64,000 nucleotides of DNA from Lacrimispora algidixylanolytica (GCF_003609635.1 NZ_MCIA01000034.1:124001-188000), one strand, 5' to 3'; counted from the stretch's first letter, positions 27,853-40,229 are shown. Made by a program: numbers and translations. Notes: a model not told the origin generated them from the sequence alone.

Positions 27853-28467
27853 ATGGGAGATTCAAGTAAATTTGCAAGTATAACAGAATATAATGTTTTT
27901 ATGTCTGCTTTAGGTCTATTATTCGTTTCTGAATTTGTGATATGGTTTTTAGCATCAAGAGGGAGCCGGGACCATTCCAAAAAACGCTCTGATAATGGAA
28001 CTTTCTGGCTACTTATTTTGGGGTGGGTTAGCAGTATGACGGCAGGTGTCTTTTTTAGAAGTCAAGGAGTGCCACAGTTTATGAGAAATTGGCTGCTTCC
28101 ACACGTTACTTTTTACATTGGAATATTCTGTATTGTTGTAGGTGTCGTAATACGTTGTACAGCGGTGTTGACTTTGAAACGTGCATTCACGCTGTCAGTT
28201 CAGACAACTGCTGATCAACACCTCATTCAAACAGGACTATATCGCATTGTTAGAAATCCGGCCTACACAGGGAGTATTATTAGCTTATTAGGGGTGTCTC
28301 TCGCATATCTCCATGTTTTAGGAATTATTAGTGTTTTCGTGATTTGCTTCATTTGCTACGGAATTCGAATTCATATAGAAGAGAAAGCAATGCTTAATCA
28401 ATTCCAACAAGAGTTTGAAGAATATTGCAATCATACAAAATACCGCCTGATACCAGGTATATATTAA
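27853..28467 (+). CDS. Isoprenylcysteine carboxyl methyltransferase (ICMT) family membrane protein
   Basis: The ATG at 27853 has AGGAAG 8 nt upstream, giving 204 aa. The protein has about five hydrophobic segments. The C-terminal half carries the ICMT/PEMT signature: LIQTGLYRIVRNPAYTG, then a hydrophobic pair, then RIHIEEKAMLNQF and the final EEYCNHTKYRLIPGIY. Bacterial members probably methylate small or lipid substrates; the target is unknown. It is convergent with the next gene, with a palindromic element between. Confidence 0.85.
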   Translation: MGDSSKFASITEYNVFMSALGLLFVSEFVIWFLASRGSRDHSKKRSDNGTFWLLILGWVSSMTAGVFFRSQGVPQFMRNWLLPHVTFYIGIFCIVVGVVIRCTAVLTLKRAFTLSVQTTADQHLIQTGLYRIVRNPAYTGSIISLLGVSLAYLHVLGIISVFVICFICYGIRIHIEEKAMLNQFQQEFEEYCNHTKYRLIPGIY

Positions 28468-28501
28468 TTGAATCTCAGTTTGCTTGATTAAATTATTGCA
28501 T

Positions 28502-28539
28502 AAAAAAACTACTAACGTGATATCAAAGTTAGTAGTTAA
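28502..28539. repeat. Palindromic element, full copy (copy 2)
   Basis: AACTACTAAC pairs perfectly with GTTAGTAGTT around an 11-nt loop, with a T-tract of seven on the minus strand. It lies between convergent genes and should end transcription of the minus-strand gene at 28568 at least. Confidence 0.8.
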
Positions 28540-28567
28540 TAAATTATTAAATCTAATTATGCTCTAA

Positions 28568-29359
28568 TCATTTTGAGTATTTTGTATAAAATAATTCATT
28601 TGCCTTTTCGGTAAATAATGTTGGATTCCATTGTATATTAGCATCGAAATCATTTAAGGTAATTGCTGCAAGTAAATAGTCTTTTAATGGTAGCCTATCC
28701 TTTACTTTAGCAATATGTAAACCATCTCGAATTATTATTCTATCTGTAAACATTTTCCTTACATCAAAATACAGTCTTACACCAGGAGTATAAATTATAT
28801 GGGGATCGATACAAACGTATCCAAGATTACGTGAATTTACAACAAGCTCCCCGCAACCATTAGGAATATCTAACATAATATAGTCGGAATAATCTGCCGG
28901 TTCCATCATTGTTTTCAATCCTATTTCAGTTACTAATTTATTCTTTTTGCCCAGCATATTTGGGGAGAGTAATGCTTTTTCTTCTTGTATCAACTTCCAC
29001 GCAGATAATGTCGTACTATGTACCATATATTTTTCATCTGTTTCACGATACCCAATCTCATGAGATGTTTTACTATATTGTTCAATTAAACTTTCTGAAT
29101 CCATTCCTTTGCATACTTTTAATATAACATTTCGCTGATAAAATAATTCGTAATTAAGAAAATCAAAGAAGCGCAAAAATTCTTTATCAGCATTAGGACA
29201 AACTCTTAGTACATGTAGTTTTGCATTAGGGTAGACATTGGTAAAAAACGTTATATCTAAATCATAAATAAACGCTGACCATTTATCGTCATATGTACCA
29301 TTTATTGTGAAAGGATTTATATCCGTAGGATACCAAGTCGAATCTGCTAAATAAATCAT
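28568..29359 (-). CDS. Uncharacterised protein, possible ART/KptA-like fold
   Basis: The 263-aa protein is not a family I can name with certainty. The N-terminal half is rich in aromatic residues (YDLDITFFTNVYPNA, FFDFLNYELFYQRN). The middle has MVHSTTLSAWKLIQEE followed by LLSPN. This H-x-T start, then helix, then strand resembles the first motif of ADP-ribosyltransferase and RNA 2'-phosphotransferase folds. The end has GVRLYFDVRKM and LPLKDYLLAAI. It has an element-borne promoter upstream and a full palindromic element downstream. The fold suggestion is a guess from a short motif. Confidence 0.6.
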   Translation of the reverse strand: MIYLADSTWYPTDINPFTINGTYDDKWSAFIYDLDITFFTNVYPNAKLHVLRVCPNADKEFLRFFDFLNYELFYQRNVILKVCKGMDSESLIEQYSKTSHEIGYRETDEKYMVHSTTLSAWKLIQEEKALLSPNMLGKKNKLVTEIGLKTMMEPADYSDYIMLDIPNGCGELVVNSRNLGYVCIDPHIIYTPGVRLYFDVRKMFTDRIIIRDGLHIAKVKDRLPLKDYLLAAITLNDFDANIQWNPTLFTEKANELFYTKYSK

Positions 29360-29411
29360 TTCTTCACCTCGTAAAATGTAAATATAAGTAATTCAATCTT
29401 GTTTCAGTATA

Positions 29412-29453
29412 ATCTTATCTCAAAAACTACTAACTATCAATATTAAGTTTTCA
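29412..29453 (-). promoter_or_regulatory. Element-borne promoter for the gene at 28568 (copy 3)
   Basis: Minus-strand TTGATA (29435-29440), 17-bp spacer starting GTTAGTAG, TAAGAT (29412-29417). About 45 bp around it are nearly identical to the copy at 57495-57540. Confidence 0.7.
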
Positions 29454-29597
29454 ATGTACAGTAACTGATTAAATCCTAGTTTCTCAAATCATATAGACGG
29501 TTTTACTTTTTCCTGCTATGTAATAGCAAAAATCATACTATCCATTATTGCAACTTCTTTACTATTACTGCATTTAGAAAAACTATTGTATTTCTCC

Positions 29598-29624
29598 GTA
29601 ACTTTTTGTTTTTCAAAAAGTTAC
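29598..29624. repeat. Perfect 11-bp inverted repeat
   Basis: GTAACTTTTTG and CAAAAAGTTAC flank a 5-nt loop. It lies in the non-coding 29360-29726 region ahead of the GNAT gene and is unlike the dispersed element. Its role is not known. Confidence 0.6.
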
Positions 29625-29726
29625 ATATGACTATTAATAATTTACAATCAGTGTTACAATAATTGATAACAAAAAATGATACAATAGTATATTCGAAAAA
29701 TATTTACCTAATTGGAGGGATACCCC

Positions 29727-30113
29727 GTGAATAAGATTTCAATTAAGCAATTGTCTTTGGATGATACAAACAAACTTTTTGATTTTGAGGTAGAAAACCG
29801 TTCTTATTTTAAAACGATTGGATTGTCTCGTAGCGACGTCTATTATGATCCTAACTCGTTTCAAGAAATTCTAAAAAGCTTAGTGGAGGAACAAGAAAAA
29901 GGAGTTGCAACTGCAGCTGTAGAACAAGTTCTTAGACAAGCTAACTTAGTACATAAATTGCATAGAATTGAAGCTGGAACCTCTCCTCATAATATTGGTT
30001 CTCAAATTGTTCTAACTAAAAACGGCTTTCACTTTGTCGGAACGTATACCCAGCATATTTCCAATGGTGATGACTGGACTGATAGTATACTTTTTGAAAA
30101 AGTTATAGACTAA
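29727..30113 (+). pseudogene. GNAT acetyltransferase with an internal deletion
   Basis: The GTG start at 29727 has GGAGGG 7 nt upstream (128 aa). The ends match RimJ/RimL-like acetyltransferases: KISIKQLSLDDTNKLFDFEV at the start and HRIEAGTSPHNIGSQIVLTKNGF near the end. The centre, LVEEQEKGVATAAVEQVL, jumps directly from the region before strand 3 to the helix after the acetyl-CoA loop. Some 40-45 residues that should contain the substrate strand and the Q/R-x-x-G-x-G/A loop are missing, in frame. The product is therefore probably inactive. Confidence 0.75.
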
Positions 30114-30160
30114 AGAAAAATCTAATGTTTGATAATAGTAAAAACAGAATAAGTAAAGTG

Positions 30161-30197
30161 GAATTATTAACTACCATATTAAGTTGATAATTCTTTT
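30161..30197 (+). terminator. Terminator after the GNAT pseudogene
   Basis: GAATTAT and ATAATTC close a stem with an inner AAC/GTT, followed by seven T. The loop region AACTACCATATTAAGTTG resembles the dispersed palindromic element. Confidence 0.75.
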
Positions 30198-30236
30198 TTT
30201 ATTTAATCATACTGAAAGGCTAACCTTCTATTTACC

Positions 30237-30372
30237 TCATAAAAAGCCATCACCTTCTCTAAACTCATCCATCTCTTTTCCCGATTCTAAAAATCCAAAC
30301 AATGTAACACTCTGCAGATCCCCCATTTTAGCATCATAAAGCATACCTCTGAATACATCTGCAAAATATAGT
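30237..30372 (-). pseudogene. Unidentified decayed ORF end
   Basis: The minus strand encodes an open tail reading GMLYDAKMGDLQSVTLFGFL and ending EGDGFL before a stop at 30237. The frame starts next to the promoter of the GntR operon and has no start or RBS. It looks like the C-terminal relic of a lost gene. I do not recognise the family. Confidence 0.35.
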
Positions 30373-30373
30373 A

Positions 30374-30422
30374 TTGACATTCTAATCAAATGGCTGTATC
30401 ATTGTATTAAATCACTAATACA
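30374..30422 (+). promoter_or_regulatory. Promoter and operator of the GntR-ABC operon
   Basis: TTGACA (30374-30379), 17 bp, TATCAT (30397-30402). Directly after it lies a perfect inverted repeat TGTATTA-6 bp-TAATACA at 30403-30422, of the kind bound by YtrA-type GntR repressors. This predicts autoregulation of the operon. Confidence 0.8.
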
Positions 30423-30445
30423 ACAGAACAAAAGGAGGTCGCATT

Positions 30446-30820
30446 ATGAACTGGAAACTGACTGAAGACCGACCAATCTGGATACAGCTTGTGGAACAAC
30501 TCACCATGCTCATCGTATCTGGCATATACGAATCCGGTTCGGCGGTGCCAGCGGTGCGCACGCTTGCTACCGAAGCAGGAGTAAATCCCAATACGATGCA
30601 GCGCGCATTAGCGGAACTAGAAAACCGCAAGCTTGTTGAAACACGCCGTACCGCAGGTCGAATTGTTACCGAAGATTTATCGCTCATACTAAGTATTCGC
30701 AAGGAGTTAGCGTATCAGCGCACGGCTGAATTTTTTACATCCATGCATGCACTGGGCTATACAGAGGAACAGACACGGGAGCTGCTTGCAGCTTGGAATA
30801 AAAAGGAGGAATCAGTATGA
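30446..30820 (+). CDS. GntR family regulator, YtrA type
   Basis: The 124-aa protein has an N-terminal winged helix: PIWIQLVEQLTMLIVSGIYESG, then VPAVRTLATEAGVNPNTMQR, the recognition helix. The short C-terminal part (about 50 residues) is the dimerising helix pair of the YtrA subgroup, with no large ligand domain. Such regulators usually repress a neighbouring ABC transporter and respond to cell-envelope stress. The RBS is AGGAGG. Its stop overlaps the ATPase start by 4 bp. Confidence 0.88.
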   Translation: MNWKLTEDRPIWIQLVEQLTMLIVSGIYESGSAVPAVRTLATEAGVNPNTMQRALAELENRKLVETRRTAGRIVTEDLSLILSIRKELAYQRTAEFFTSMHALGYTEEQTRELLAAWNKKEESV

Positions 30821-31524
30821 ATCAGGAACTCATTACCGCACGTGGCTTGACCAAGAGCTACGGCACAAAAACTGCAATTGATCACATTGACTTATCCGTT
30901 GGGCATGGTCGTATTATCGGACTTTTGGGACCTAATGGTTCTGGTAAAACCACTTTTATTAAACTCCTTTGCGGACTTTTACACCCCACATCTGGAGAAT
31001 TAAAGATAGATGGTCACTCTCCTGGCGTTGAATCAAAGGCAATCATTTCATACCTGCCTGACCGTATGTATTTTGCTGATTGGATGAGAACCTCGGACCT
31101 GGCAGCTTTCTTTGCTGACTTCTATGCTGATTTTGACCGCACAAAAGCACTTGAGATGTTTAAATCTCTTGGAATTGGGCAAAACGACCGGATTAAGACC
31201 ATGTCAAAGGGAACCAAAGAAAAGGCACAGCTTGCACTGATTATGAGCCGCAAAGCACAGCTTTATCTTCTTGACGAACCAATTGGTGGAGTAGACCCCG
31301 CAGCACGGGATTTTATACTCAATACCATTTTGACCAATTATAATGAAAATGGTACCGTCTTGCTTTCTACCCATTTAATTTCCGATATTGAACGGGTGCT
31401 GGATGAAGTTATTTTCCTGCAGAACGGAAAAGTCGTACGACATGACACCGTAGACAACATACGTGAGCAGGAAGGCAAATCCGTTGATCAGCTCTTCCGT
31501 GAGATTTTCACGTATGGCCACTAA
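30817..31524 (+). CDS. ABC transporter ATP-binding protein
   Basis: The 235-aa protein has Walker A GPNGSGKTT, a signature loop in place of LSGGQ reading MSKGTKEKAQLA, Walker B LYLLDEP and the H-loop STHL. The layout fits the CcmA/YtrB-like group that powers small drug or envelope-stress exporters. It starts within the GntR gene end and is followed 17 bp later by the permease gene. Confidence 0.9.
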   Translation: MNQELITARGLTKSYGTKTAIDHIDLSVGHGRIIGLLGPNGSGKTTFIKLLCGLLHPTSGELKIDGHSPGVESKAIISYLPDRMYFADWMRTSDLAAFFADFYADFDRTKALEMFKSLGIGQNDRIKTMSKGTKEKAQLALIMSRKAQLYLLDEPIGGVDPAARDFILNTILTNYNENGTVLLSTHLISDIERVLDEVIFLQNGKVVRHDTVDNIREQEGKSVDQLFREIFTYGH

Positions 31525-31541
31525 GGAAAGGGGGAATAAGA

Positions 31542-32414
31542 ATGTTTTTTAAACTATGTAAATACGAATTCAAATCCATTTTGCGGACACTGGTACCCAT
31601 CTATTTGGCTGTTATAGCCGTATCTTTTATTAACATGTTTATGGGTGTGGGCTCGTTATCAAACGGATATTATAATAATTTAATACAAAATATTAGTTTT
31701 GGAAAAGACATTTTGGGTCTGTTTCAAACAGTCTCTATGTTTGCTTACTTTGGGGTAATGGTTGCTTTGAGTGTACTGACTCTTATCGTAATTATTCAAA
31801 GATTTTATAAGGGATTGCTTTGCGACGAAGGTTATCTTATGTTCACTCTCCCAGTTAAGCCTTGGCTACTCATTGCAGCAAAAGGTACCACAGCCCTTGT
31901 AATGACTGTTGCCAGCGGCATCACCGCAGGAATATCCATTTTAATGCTTTTGATCGGTGCATTAGGCCCTGTTGACTTTTTCGCTGCAGTGGCCTCCCCG
32001 GAACTATGGCTGAAAATTGGTCAGTTGTTTCAGGCCGTCCCATCCTGGCCTCTCCTTATGTTAGAGGTACTTGTTTTAATCATATTCAGTGGCTTTTCAA
32101 AACTTTTTCACTTATACTTTTCTATGTCACTAGGTCATTTAGCAAACAGGCACCGCATTTTAATGTCTGTAGTGGCATATATAGGAATCTCTATGGTTCT
32201 TAGCTTTATCAGTGGCTTTTTCATGATTATGGCAAATAGTATTCCTTTCTTCCAAACATTTTTTAATTCAATTAATTTTGATTCTGGAATAAGTGGATTT
32301 ACCGCAGCCATGCACCTAGTTCTTATTGCTTCTATTGTAGCATGTGTGATACAAAGTGCGATATTCTTCTTTGGCTCAGAGCGGATTCTTTCCAAATACC
32401 TTAATTTAGAGTAA
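31542..32414 (+). CDS. ABC transporter permease
   Basis: The 290-aa membrane protein begins MFFKLCKYEFKSILRTLVPI, a common start for ABC-2 type permeases. Six hydrophobic segments follow, with a conserved YLMFTLPVKPWLLIAAK motif between the second and third. It should form the channel for the preceding ATPase. The exported compound is unknown. Confidence 0.85.
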   Translation: MFFKLCKYEFKSILRTLVPIYLAVIAVSFINMFMGVGSLSNGYYNNLIQNISFGKDILGLFQTVSMFAYFGVMVALSVLTLIVIIQRFYKGLLCDEGYLMFTLPVKPWLLIAAKGTTALVMTVASGITAGISILMLLIGALGPVDFFAAVASPELWLKIGQLFQAVPSWPLLMLEVLVLIIFSGFSKLFHLYFSMSLGHLANRHRILMSVVAYIGISMVLSFISGFFMIMANSIPFFQTFFNSINFDSGISGFTAAMHLVLIASIVACVIQSAIFFFGSERILSKYLNLE

Positions 32415-32462
32415 TATATAAAATGGGCGAACTGAAAAGCGTTGCTCACAACCACTATAAAG

Positions 32463-32508
32463 AAGGCATCTTTAAACAATTCTATCTGTTTAAAGATGCC
32501 TTTTCTTT
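32463..32508. terminator. Bidirectional terminator
   Basis: A 16-bp stem, AAGGCATCTTTAAACA with its complement, is followed by TTTTC on the + strand and TTCTTT on the minus strand. It separates the ABC operon from niaX. Confidence 0.9.
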
Positions 32509-32523
32509 TACTATATATTTCAT

Positions 32524-33108
32524 TTATTTCGTTATACCTGCTCTTCTCCTACTGACACTGACTGGGATATTTATGATCCTCTGAAGGGGTTTCCATACCA
32601 TACCGGCAATTGTAAAATCAATCATGCTGTGAATGATAGTTCCTACCCCTACCAACAAAATAACCGAAGTCAGATACCCCTTATCATAATATGCATTGGA
32701 CATATGATTTCCCCAGTAAAACAGGGTAACTACAGTTACTTCACTGACCGAATGAATAACAGCCATTAAAAGGCCAAATAACACAGAACCTTTTACACTA
32801 CTTAGAAGCCTAGGATTTTTCTTAAGCATAAAGGAGCCAATAACAACAAAGACAATGTGAGACAGTGCTCTTAATACAACAGCAATTGGATAGATACCCG
32901 CCAACAAAAACCCCAAAGCAGATATAAGCGCAACGGAAATCGCAACATAAGGAGATATAAACATTGCTATAAATATTGGAACATGGCTTGCCAAGGTATA
33001 GGAAGCAGGTTCCAGTATTAATTTGGGAGCAAACATTGGTATCACAATTCCAATTGCTGACAGTGCTGCTGCAATTGTCATTTTTTGAATTGAATTCTTA
33101 CTGTTCAT
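32524..33108 (-). CDS. niaX: Niacin ECF transporter S component (NiaX-like)
   Basis: The 194-aa protein has about six membrane segments and the NiaX-type N-terminal stretch AIGIVIPMFAPKLILEPASY, followed by LASHVPIFIAMFISP and VLRALSHIVFVVIG. As an S component it would bind nicotinate or nicotinamide and use the shared ECF module encoded elsewhere. The RBS is GAGAGAG. A strong promoter with repeated motifs lies upstream. Confidence 0.8.
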   Translation of the reverse strand: MNSKNSIQKMTIAAALSAIGIVIPMFAPKLILEPASYTLASHVPIFIAMFISPYVAISVALISALGFLLAGIYPIAVVLRALSHIVFVVIGSFMLKKNPRLLSSVKGSVLFGLLMAVIHSVSEVTVVTLFYWGNHMSNAYYDKGYLTSVILLVGVGTIIHSMIDFTIAGMVWKPLQRIINIPVSVSRRRAGITK

Positions 33109-33164
33109 AGGATTCTCTCTCCATTCATTCTCTTGGTAAGACGCATTAACTTCTCACGTGTAAC

Positions 33165-33223
33165 GTCAACTGTCTTGTCAGTCAACTGAATTGTATTATA
33201 TAAAACTTGAGAAACAATGTCAA
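33165..33223 (-). promoter_or_regulatory. Promoter and repeat motif of niaX
   Basis: Minus-strand TTGACA (33218-33223), 17 bp, TATAAT (33195-33200). Just downstream, GTCAACTG occurs twice, at 33165-33172 and 33181-33188, 16 bp apart. This may be a regulator site; a niacin-responsive repressor would fit but is not shown. Confidence 0.65.
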
Positions 33224-33285
33224 GTCTTCTTTGGCTTATTTCCTTATGGGATTTCATCCGCTAGTGTCCATTCATTGCCACAAGG

Positions 33286-33314
33286 TCAAAAAAAGAGACG
33301 TCCTAAGACGTCTC
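33286..33314 (-). terminator. Terminator after the rubredoxin-like gene
   Basis: GAGACGT pairs with ACGTCTC and on the minus strand a run of eight T follows. Confidence 0.88.
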
Positions 33315-33323
33315 TCATAGAAA

Positions 33324-33656
33324 TTAATACTTTCCTAACTTCATATGTCCTGCAAGCTCTGTTTTGCATCTCTGTTTAATAACCCATGCTTCATCCTTTG
33401 CCTGAGTAAAAGCAGATACACATTTCGGATCTAAATTATCCTCAATGCCTTCTTTACTCAATGCAATGATCTTTTCTGCCAATGTAATGACTTCCATATG
33501 AATGGCATTGGTACGATCAGAGCGGTAAATTTTTTCTGAATCTTCCTCGCTGATTGGCTCAAACTTGTCTGCACCTACCATACACTTAGGACATTTTTCT
33601 GGAGCAGTTTCCCCTTCATAAACATAGCCGCATACTGTACATCTGAATAATTTCAT
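33324..33656 (-). CDS. Rubredoxin-like domain protein
   Basis: The ATG at 33656 has GGAGG 9 nt upstream and gives 110 aa; a frame start 12 codons earlier lacks an RBS. The N-terminus [20 protein letters not shown] and CPKC give two C-x2-C iron-binding pairs as in rubredoxin and rubrerythrin tails. The rest is a helical part with [13 protein letters not shown] and KQRCKTEL. The layout suggests a role in peroxide or oxygen detoxification in an anaerobe. It has its own promoter with overlapping palindromes. Confidence 0.75.
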   Translation of the reverse strand: MKLFRCTVCGYVYEGETAPEKCPKCMVGADKFEPISEEDSEKIYRSDRTNAIHMEVITLAEKIIALSKEGIEDNLDPKCVSAFTQAKDEAWVIKQRCKTELAGHMKLGKY

Positions 33657-33683
33657 AAAAACATGCCTCCTTAATTGAAAAAT

Positions 33684-33736
33684 ATTGATCATCTTCCGAT
33701 CAATACTAGTATTACTTACAATGAGGCTTTTGTCAA
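33684..33736 (-). promoter_or_regulatory. Promoter and palindromic operators of the rubredoxin-like gene
   Basis: Minus-strand TTGACA (33731-33736), 16 bp, TAATAC (33709-33714). A perfect 12-bp palindrome AATACTAGTATT (33702-33713) overlaps the -10 box, and ATTGATC/GATCAAT (33684-33704) forms a second dyad just before the RBS. Confidence 0.65.
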
Positions 33737-33965
33737 TCTCTGGAAGAGATTATTTTCTAGAATTTTAGTTCAACAAAGTAGTAACTTCGATATAGGTGAA
33801 AGTATTCTTACCTCTTTACAAGATTTTGTCCAATGGCTGTATCTCTCAGGGCCTGTATTTCGGGGATTCTATCCCTTCTTCTTTTTGCATATGACAAACC
33901 GCCAAACTGAGTAATTTTTAATTTACTTCAATTTGAAGTCTTAGGATTCCTGCCGGGTATTACTG

Positions 33966-35639
33966 TCATATAACTCCTAGTCCATAGAGTCTACATTCAT
34001 AAGGCTGCAGGGTAATTGAGTCCCTTTCCGCTTCCTTGTAGTTGTCGATTATTATTTGACTGCCGGTCAATGTATAAGGAACCTCCAAATCACTCTTTTC
34101 TTCCGATAGATTGCAGACAATCAAGTACCCTTCTCCTTCATATTCTCTAGTGTATGCATAAATACTTTCACTTTCTTCCATGAGTAAAGTATAGGTCCCG
34201 AAGAGTAAGGCAGGAATTTCTTTTCTGATACAAATTATTTTCTTGTAGAAGTTTAATATGGAATCCTCATCTTGTAACTGAACTTGTACATTTAACCATG
34301 TGTAATTTTGATTTACTTTCAGCCATGGCGTACCTTCACTGAATCCGCCATTTAACGTATCATCCCACTGCATCGGTGTTCTGGAATTATCCCTAGTTGT
34401 ATTCTTAAGAAACTCAAAGGATTCCTCTGGGCTCATTTCTTTTTTTATTCTTGCCTGATAACGGGCTAATGAGGGTTCATCCCGAAAATCTGATGGAGAC
34501 TCATAATCCGCATTTACCATGCCTATTTCTTGTCCCTGATAGATAAAGGCTATTCCTTTTTGCATAAAGTACATTAATGCCAGGCACTTACCACTTTCTA
34601 TAAAATAACGGTCAGGAGAGCCAAACCTGCTGATACTTCTGACCAAATCATGATTTTCCATGACAAGCCCAACATTTCCCACGTCCTTGGTTGCTTGCTG
34701 CCATCTGGTCAACGCTTTCTTTAGCTTGATTAACGAAATTTTTCCAGATTCCGTCTCTAAATTCCATAGGTTCAAATGATCGAATTGGAACAGTGAGTCA
34801 AAGACTCCCTTCCCTTGGGAGATCCATTCCTTGACCTCTTCTATGCGAACCCCATTGGCTTCTGCTACGGTGAAAATATCATATTTTGCAAAGGTATTTT
34901 CTTTCAATTCTCTCAGTAAATCTAAGATTCCCGGCTGGTTCATATGCTTGTCAAAAGAAGAAACATACTTTTCCCCATTGAGGTTAGGCATATCTGTTAA
35001 ATCTGGCTTATGGATGTGGGTAATGGCGTCCACCCGAAAGCCATCAATCCCCTTATCCAGCCACCAACAGATCATATCATATACAGCTTTTTTAACTCCG
35101 CTGTTCTTCCAGTTGATATCCGGCATGGTTCTGCCAAACGTATGTAAGAAATACTGTTTTGTGTTTTCGTCATATTCCCAGGCAGAACCCCCAAAGATAC
35201 TCTCCCAGTTACTTGGTTCTTCCCCGTTCCTTGAGTCGCGCCATATATACCAATCCCTTTTAGGGCTATCTTTTGAGCTTCTAGACTCAGCGAACCACGA
35301 ATGCGCTGAGGATGTATGATTTACCACCAAATCAATAATTACCCGTATTCCGAGGGCGTGGGCTTTCTCCAAAAGCTCATTAAAATCCTTCATTGTTCCG
35401 TATTCTTTTTGAATATCCTGATAATCACTGATATCATAGCCATTGTCATCGTTAGGTGAGAGATAAAACGGGCAGATCCAGATTAAATCGATTCCTAGCT
35501 CAGCAAGATAGGATAATCTTCTTATAATCCCCTGTAAATCTCCCACCCCATCTCCATTGCTATCCTGAAAGCTTCTTGGATAAATCTGATAAGCGACTAC
35601 ACTCTCCCACCAGGCATGCGTTTGTGTCATGTCTTTCAT
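33966..35639 (-). CDS. GH13 alpha-glucosidase (first of two)
   Basis: The ATG at 35639 has GGAGG 5 nt upstream (557 aa). It is a GH13 enzyme of the oligo-1,6-/alpha-glucosidase type. The nucleophile lies in GFRVDAITH, the acid in FTVAEANG and the transition-state Asp in VMENHDL. It would release glucose from malto- or isomalto-oligosaccharides inside the cell, as there is no signal peptide. It is the last gene of the maltodextrin operon. Confidence 0.9.
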   Translation of the reverse strand: MKDMTQTHAWWESVVAYQIYPRSFQDSNGDGVGDLQGIIRRLSYLAELGIDLIWICPFYLSPNDDNGYDISDYQDIQKEYGTMKDFNELLEKAHALGIRVIIDLVVNHTSSAHSWFAESRSSKDSPKRDWYIWRDSRNGEEPSNWESIFGGSAWEYDENTKQYFLHTFGRTMPDINWKNSGVKKAVYDMICWWLDKGIDGFRVDAITHIHKPDLTDMPNLNGEKYVSSFDKHMNQPGILDLLRELKENTFAKYDIFTVAEANGVRIEEVKEWISQGKGVFDSLFQFDHLNLWNLETESGKISLIKLKKALTRWQQATKDVGNVGLVMENHDLVRSISRFGSPDRYFIESGKCLALMYFMQKGIAFIYQGQEIGMVNADYESPSDFRDEPSLARYQARIKKEMSPEESFEFLKNTTRDNSRTPMQWDDTLNGGFSEGTPWLKVNQNYTWLNVQVQLQDEDSILNFYKKIICIRKEIPALLFGTYTLLMEESESIYAYTREYEGEGYLIVCNLSEEKSDLEVPYTLTGSQIIIDNYKEAERDSITLQPYECRLYGLGVI

Positions 35640-35687
35640 AATAACCTCCATTCACCAAAGTATCAATAACTTTATGGCCTGTTCTTC

Positions 35688-39316
<3,629 letters not shown>

Positions 39317-39356
39317 TTTGTCCTCCGGTCTATTTTAATGTTCTTGCCGTTCAGAA

Positions 39357-40229
39357 TTACCCTTTGACAGCACCTGATACTCCCTCCACATAGAATTTTT
39401 GTGAAAACAAAAAGATAAGTGCAATTGGAATTGAGATTAATACACAGCCTGCAAAGAACTGTGTATAATAATATTCCACAAATTCTTTCTCCAGCATGGT
39501 CCATAAGCCGATCGCAATAGTATAATACTGTCTGTCCTGTCCCAATATTACCTTGGCAAAAATATAGTCCACCCAAGGTCCCATAAAAGAAGTTAAAAGT
39601 GTAGTAACAATAACCGGTCTGGAAAGAGGAATTGTAATTTTACGAAATACCTCCCACTTAGTTGCACCATCGATAAAAGCAGCTTCATCAATTGTCTTCG
39701 GAATGGTATCAAAAAATCCCTTAACGACCAGATATCCCAGTCCCGAACTGCCTGAATATACCATAACCAAAGCGACTAATTTTAGAGGACCTGCCTCTAA
39801 AAATCCAAATCCCTTTAATATATAGTAAACTGCATACATTGACATGAAACCCGGAAACATACCAAGTATCAATGCAATATTCATCATCTTTTTACGCATT
39901 CTGAATCTTAGCCTGGATGTTACATAAGCAACACATAAAACAAAAAATGCGGATAATAAGCAAGAACATATTGCTACGATTAATGTGTTAAAAAACCATC
40001 TTTCATAGTTTAAATTGCTTGCCGAATCAAATAATTTCTTATAATTGTTCAATGTATATCCTCTTGGCAATATATAGCTCTTATAGGTGCCGCCTTCTGC
40101 ACGAAAAGAGGTCAGTATAACAAAGAAAATCGGCAGTACCCATATGAATCCCAGAATTCCCAAAAATATATGAACAATGGTATTATGAATGAATCGCCTT
40201 CTTTTTAAAGATTTTGTTTTTCTCTTCAT
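39357..40229 (-). CDS. Maltodextrin ABC transporter permease, MalG-like
   Basis: The 290-aa protein has six membrane segments and the EAA loop EAAFIDGATKWEVFRKITIP for ATPase docking. It overlaps the MalF-like gene by one base (TAATG). With MalF it forms the channel for maltodextrins. Confidence 0.9.
   Translation of the reverse strand: MKRKTKSLKRRRFIHNTIVHIFLGILGFIWVLPIFFVILTSFRAEGGTYKSYILPRGYTLNNYKKLFDSASNLNYERWFFNTLIVAICSCLLSAFFVLCVAYVTSRLRFRMRKKMMNIALILGMFPGFMSMYAVYYILKGFGFLEAGPLKLVALVMVYSGSSGLGYLVVKGFFDTIPKTIDEAAFIDGATKWEVFRKITIPLSRPVIVTTLLTSFMGPWVDYIFAKVILGQDRQYYTIAIGLWTMLEKEFVEYYYTQFFAGCVLISIPIALIFLFSQKFYVEGVSGAVKG

Noticed and set aside
33675-33914. 79-codon + strand frame over the rubredoxin promoter
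   Set aside because: No RBS, no recognisable domain, and it runs across a well-supported minus-strand promoter.
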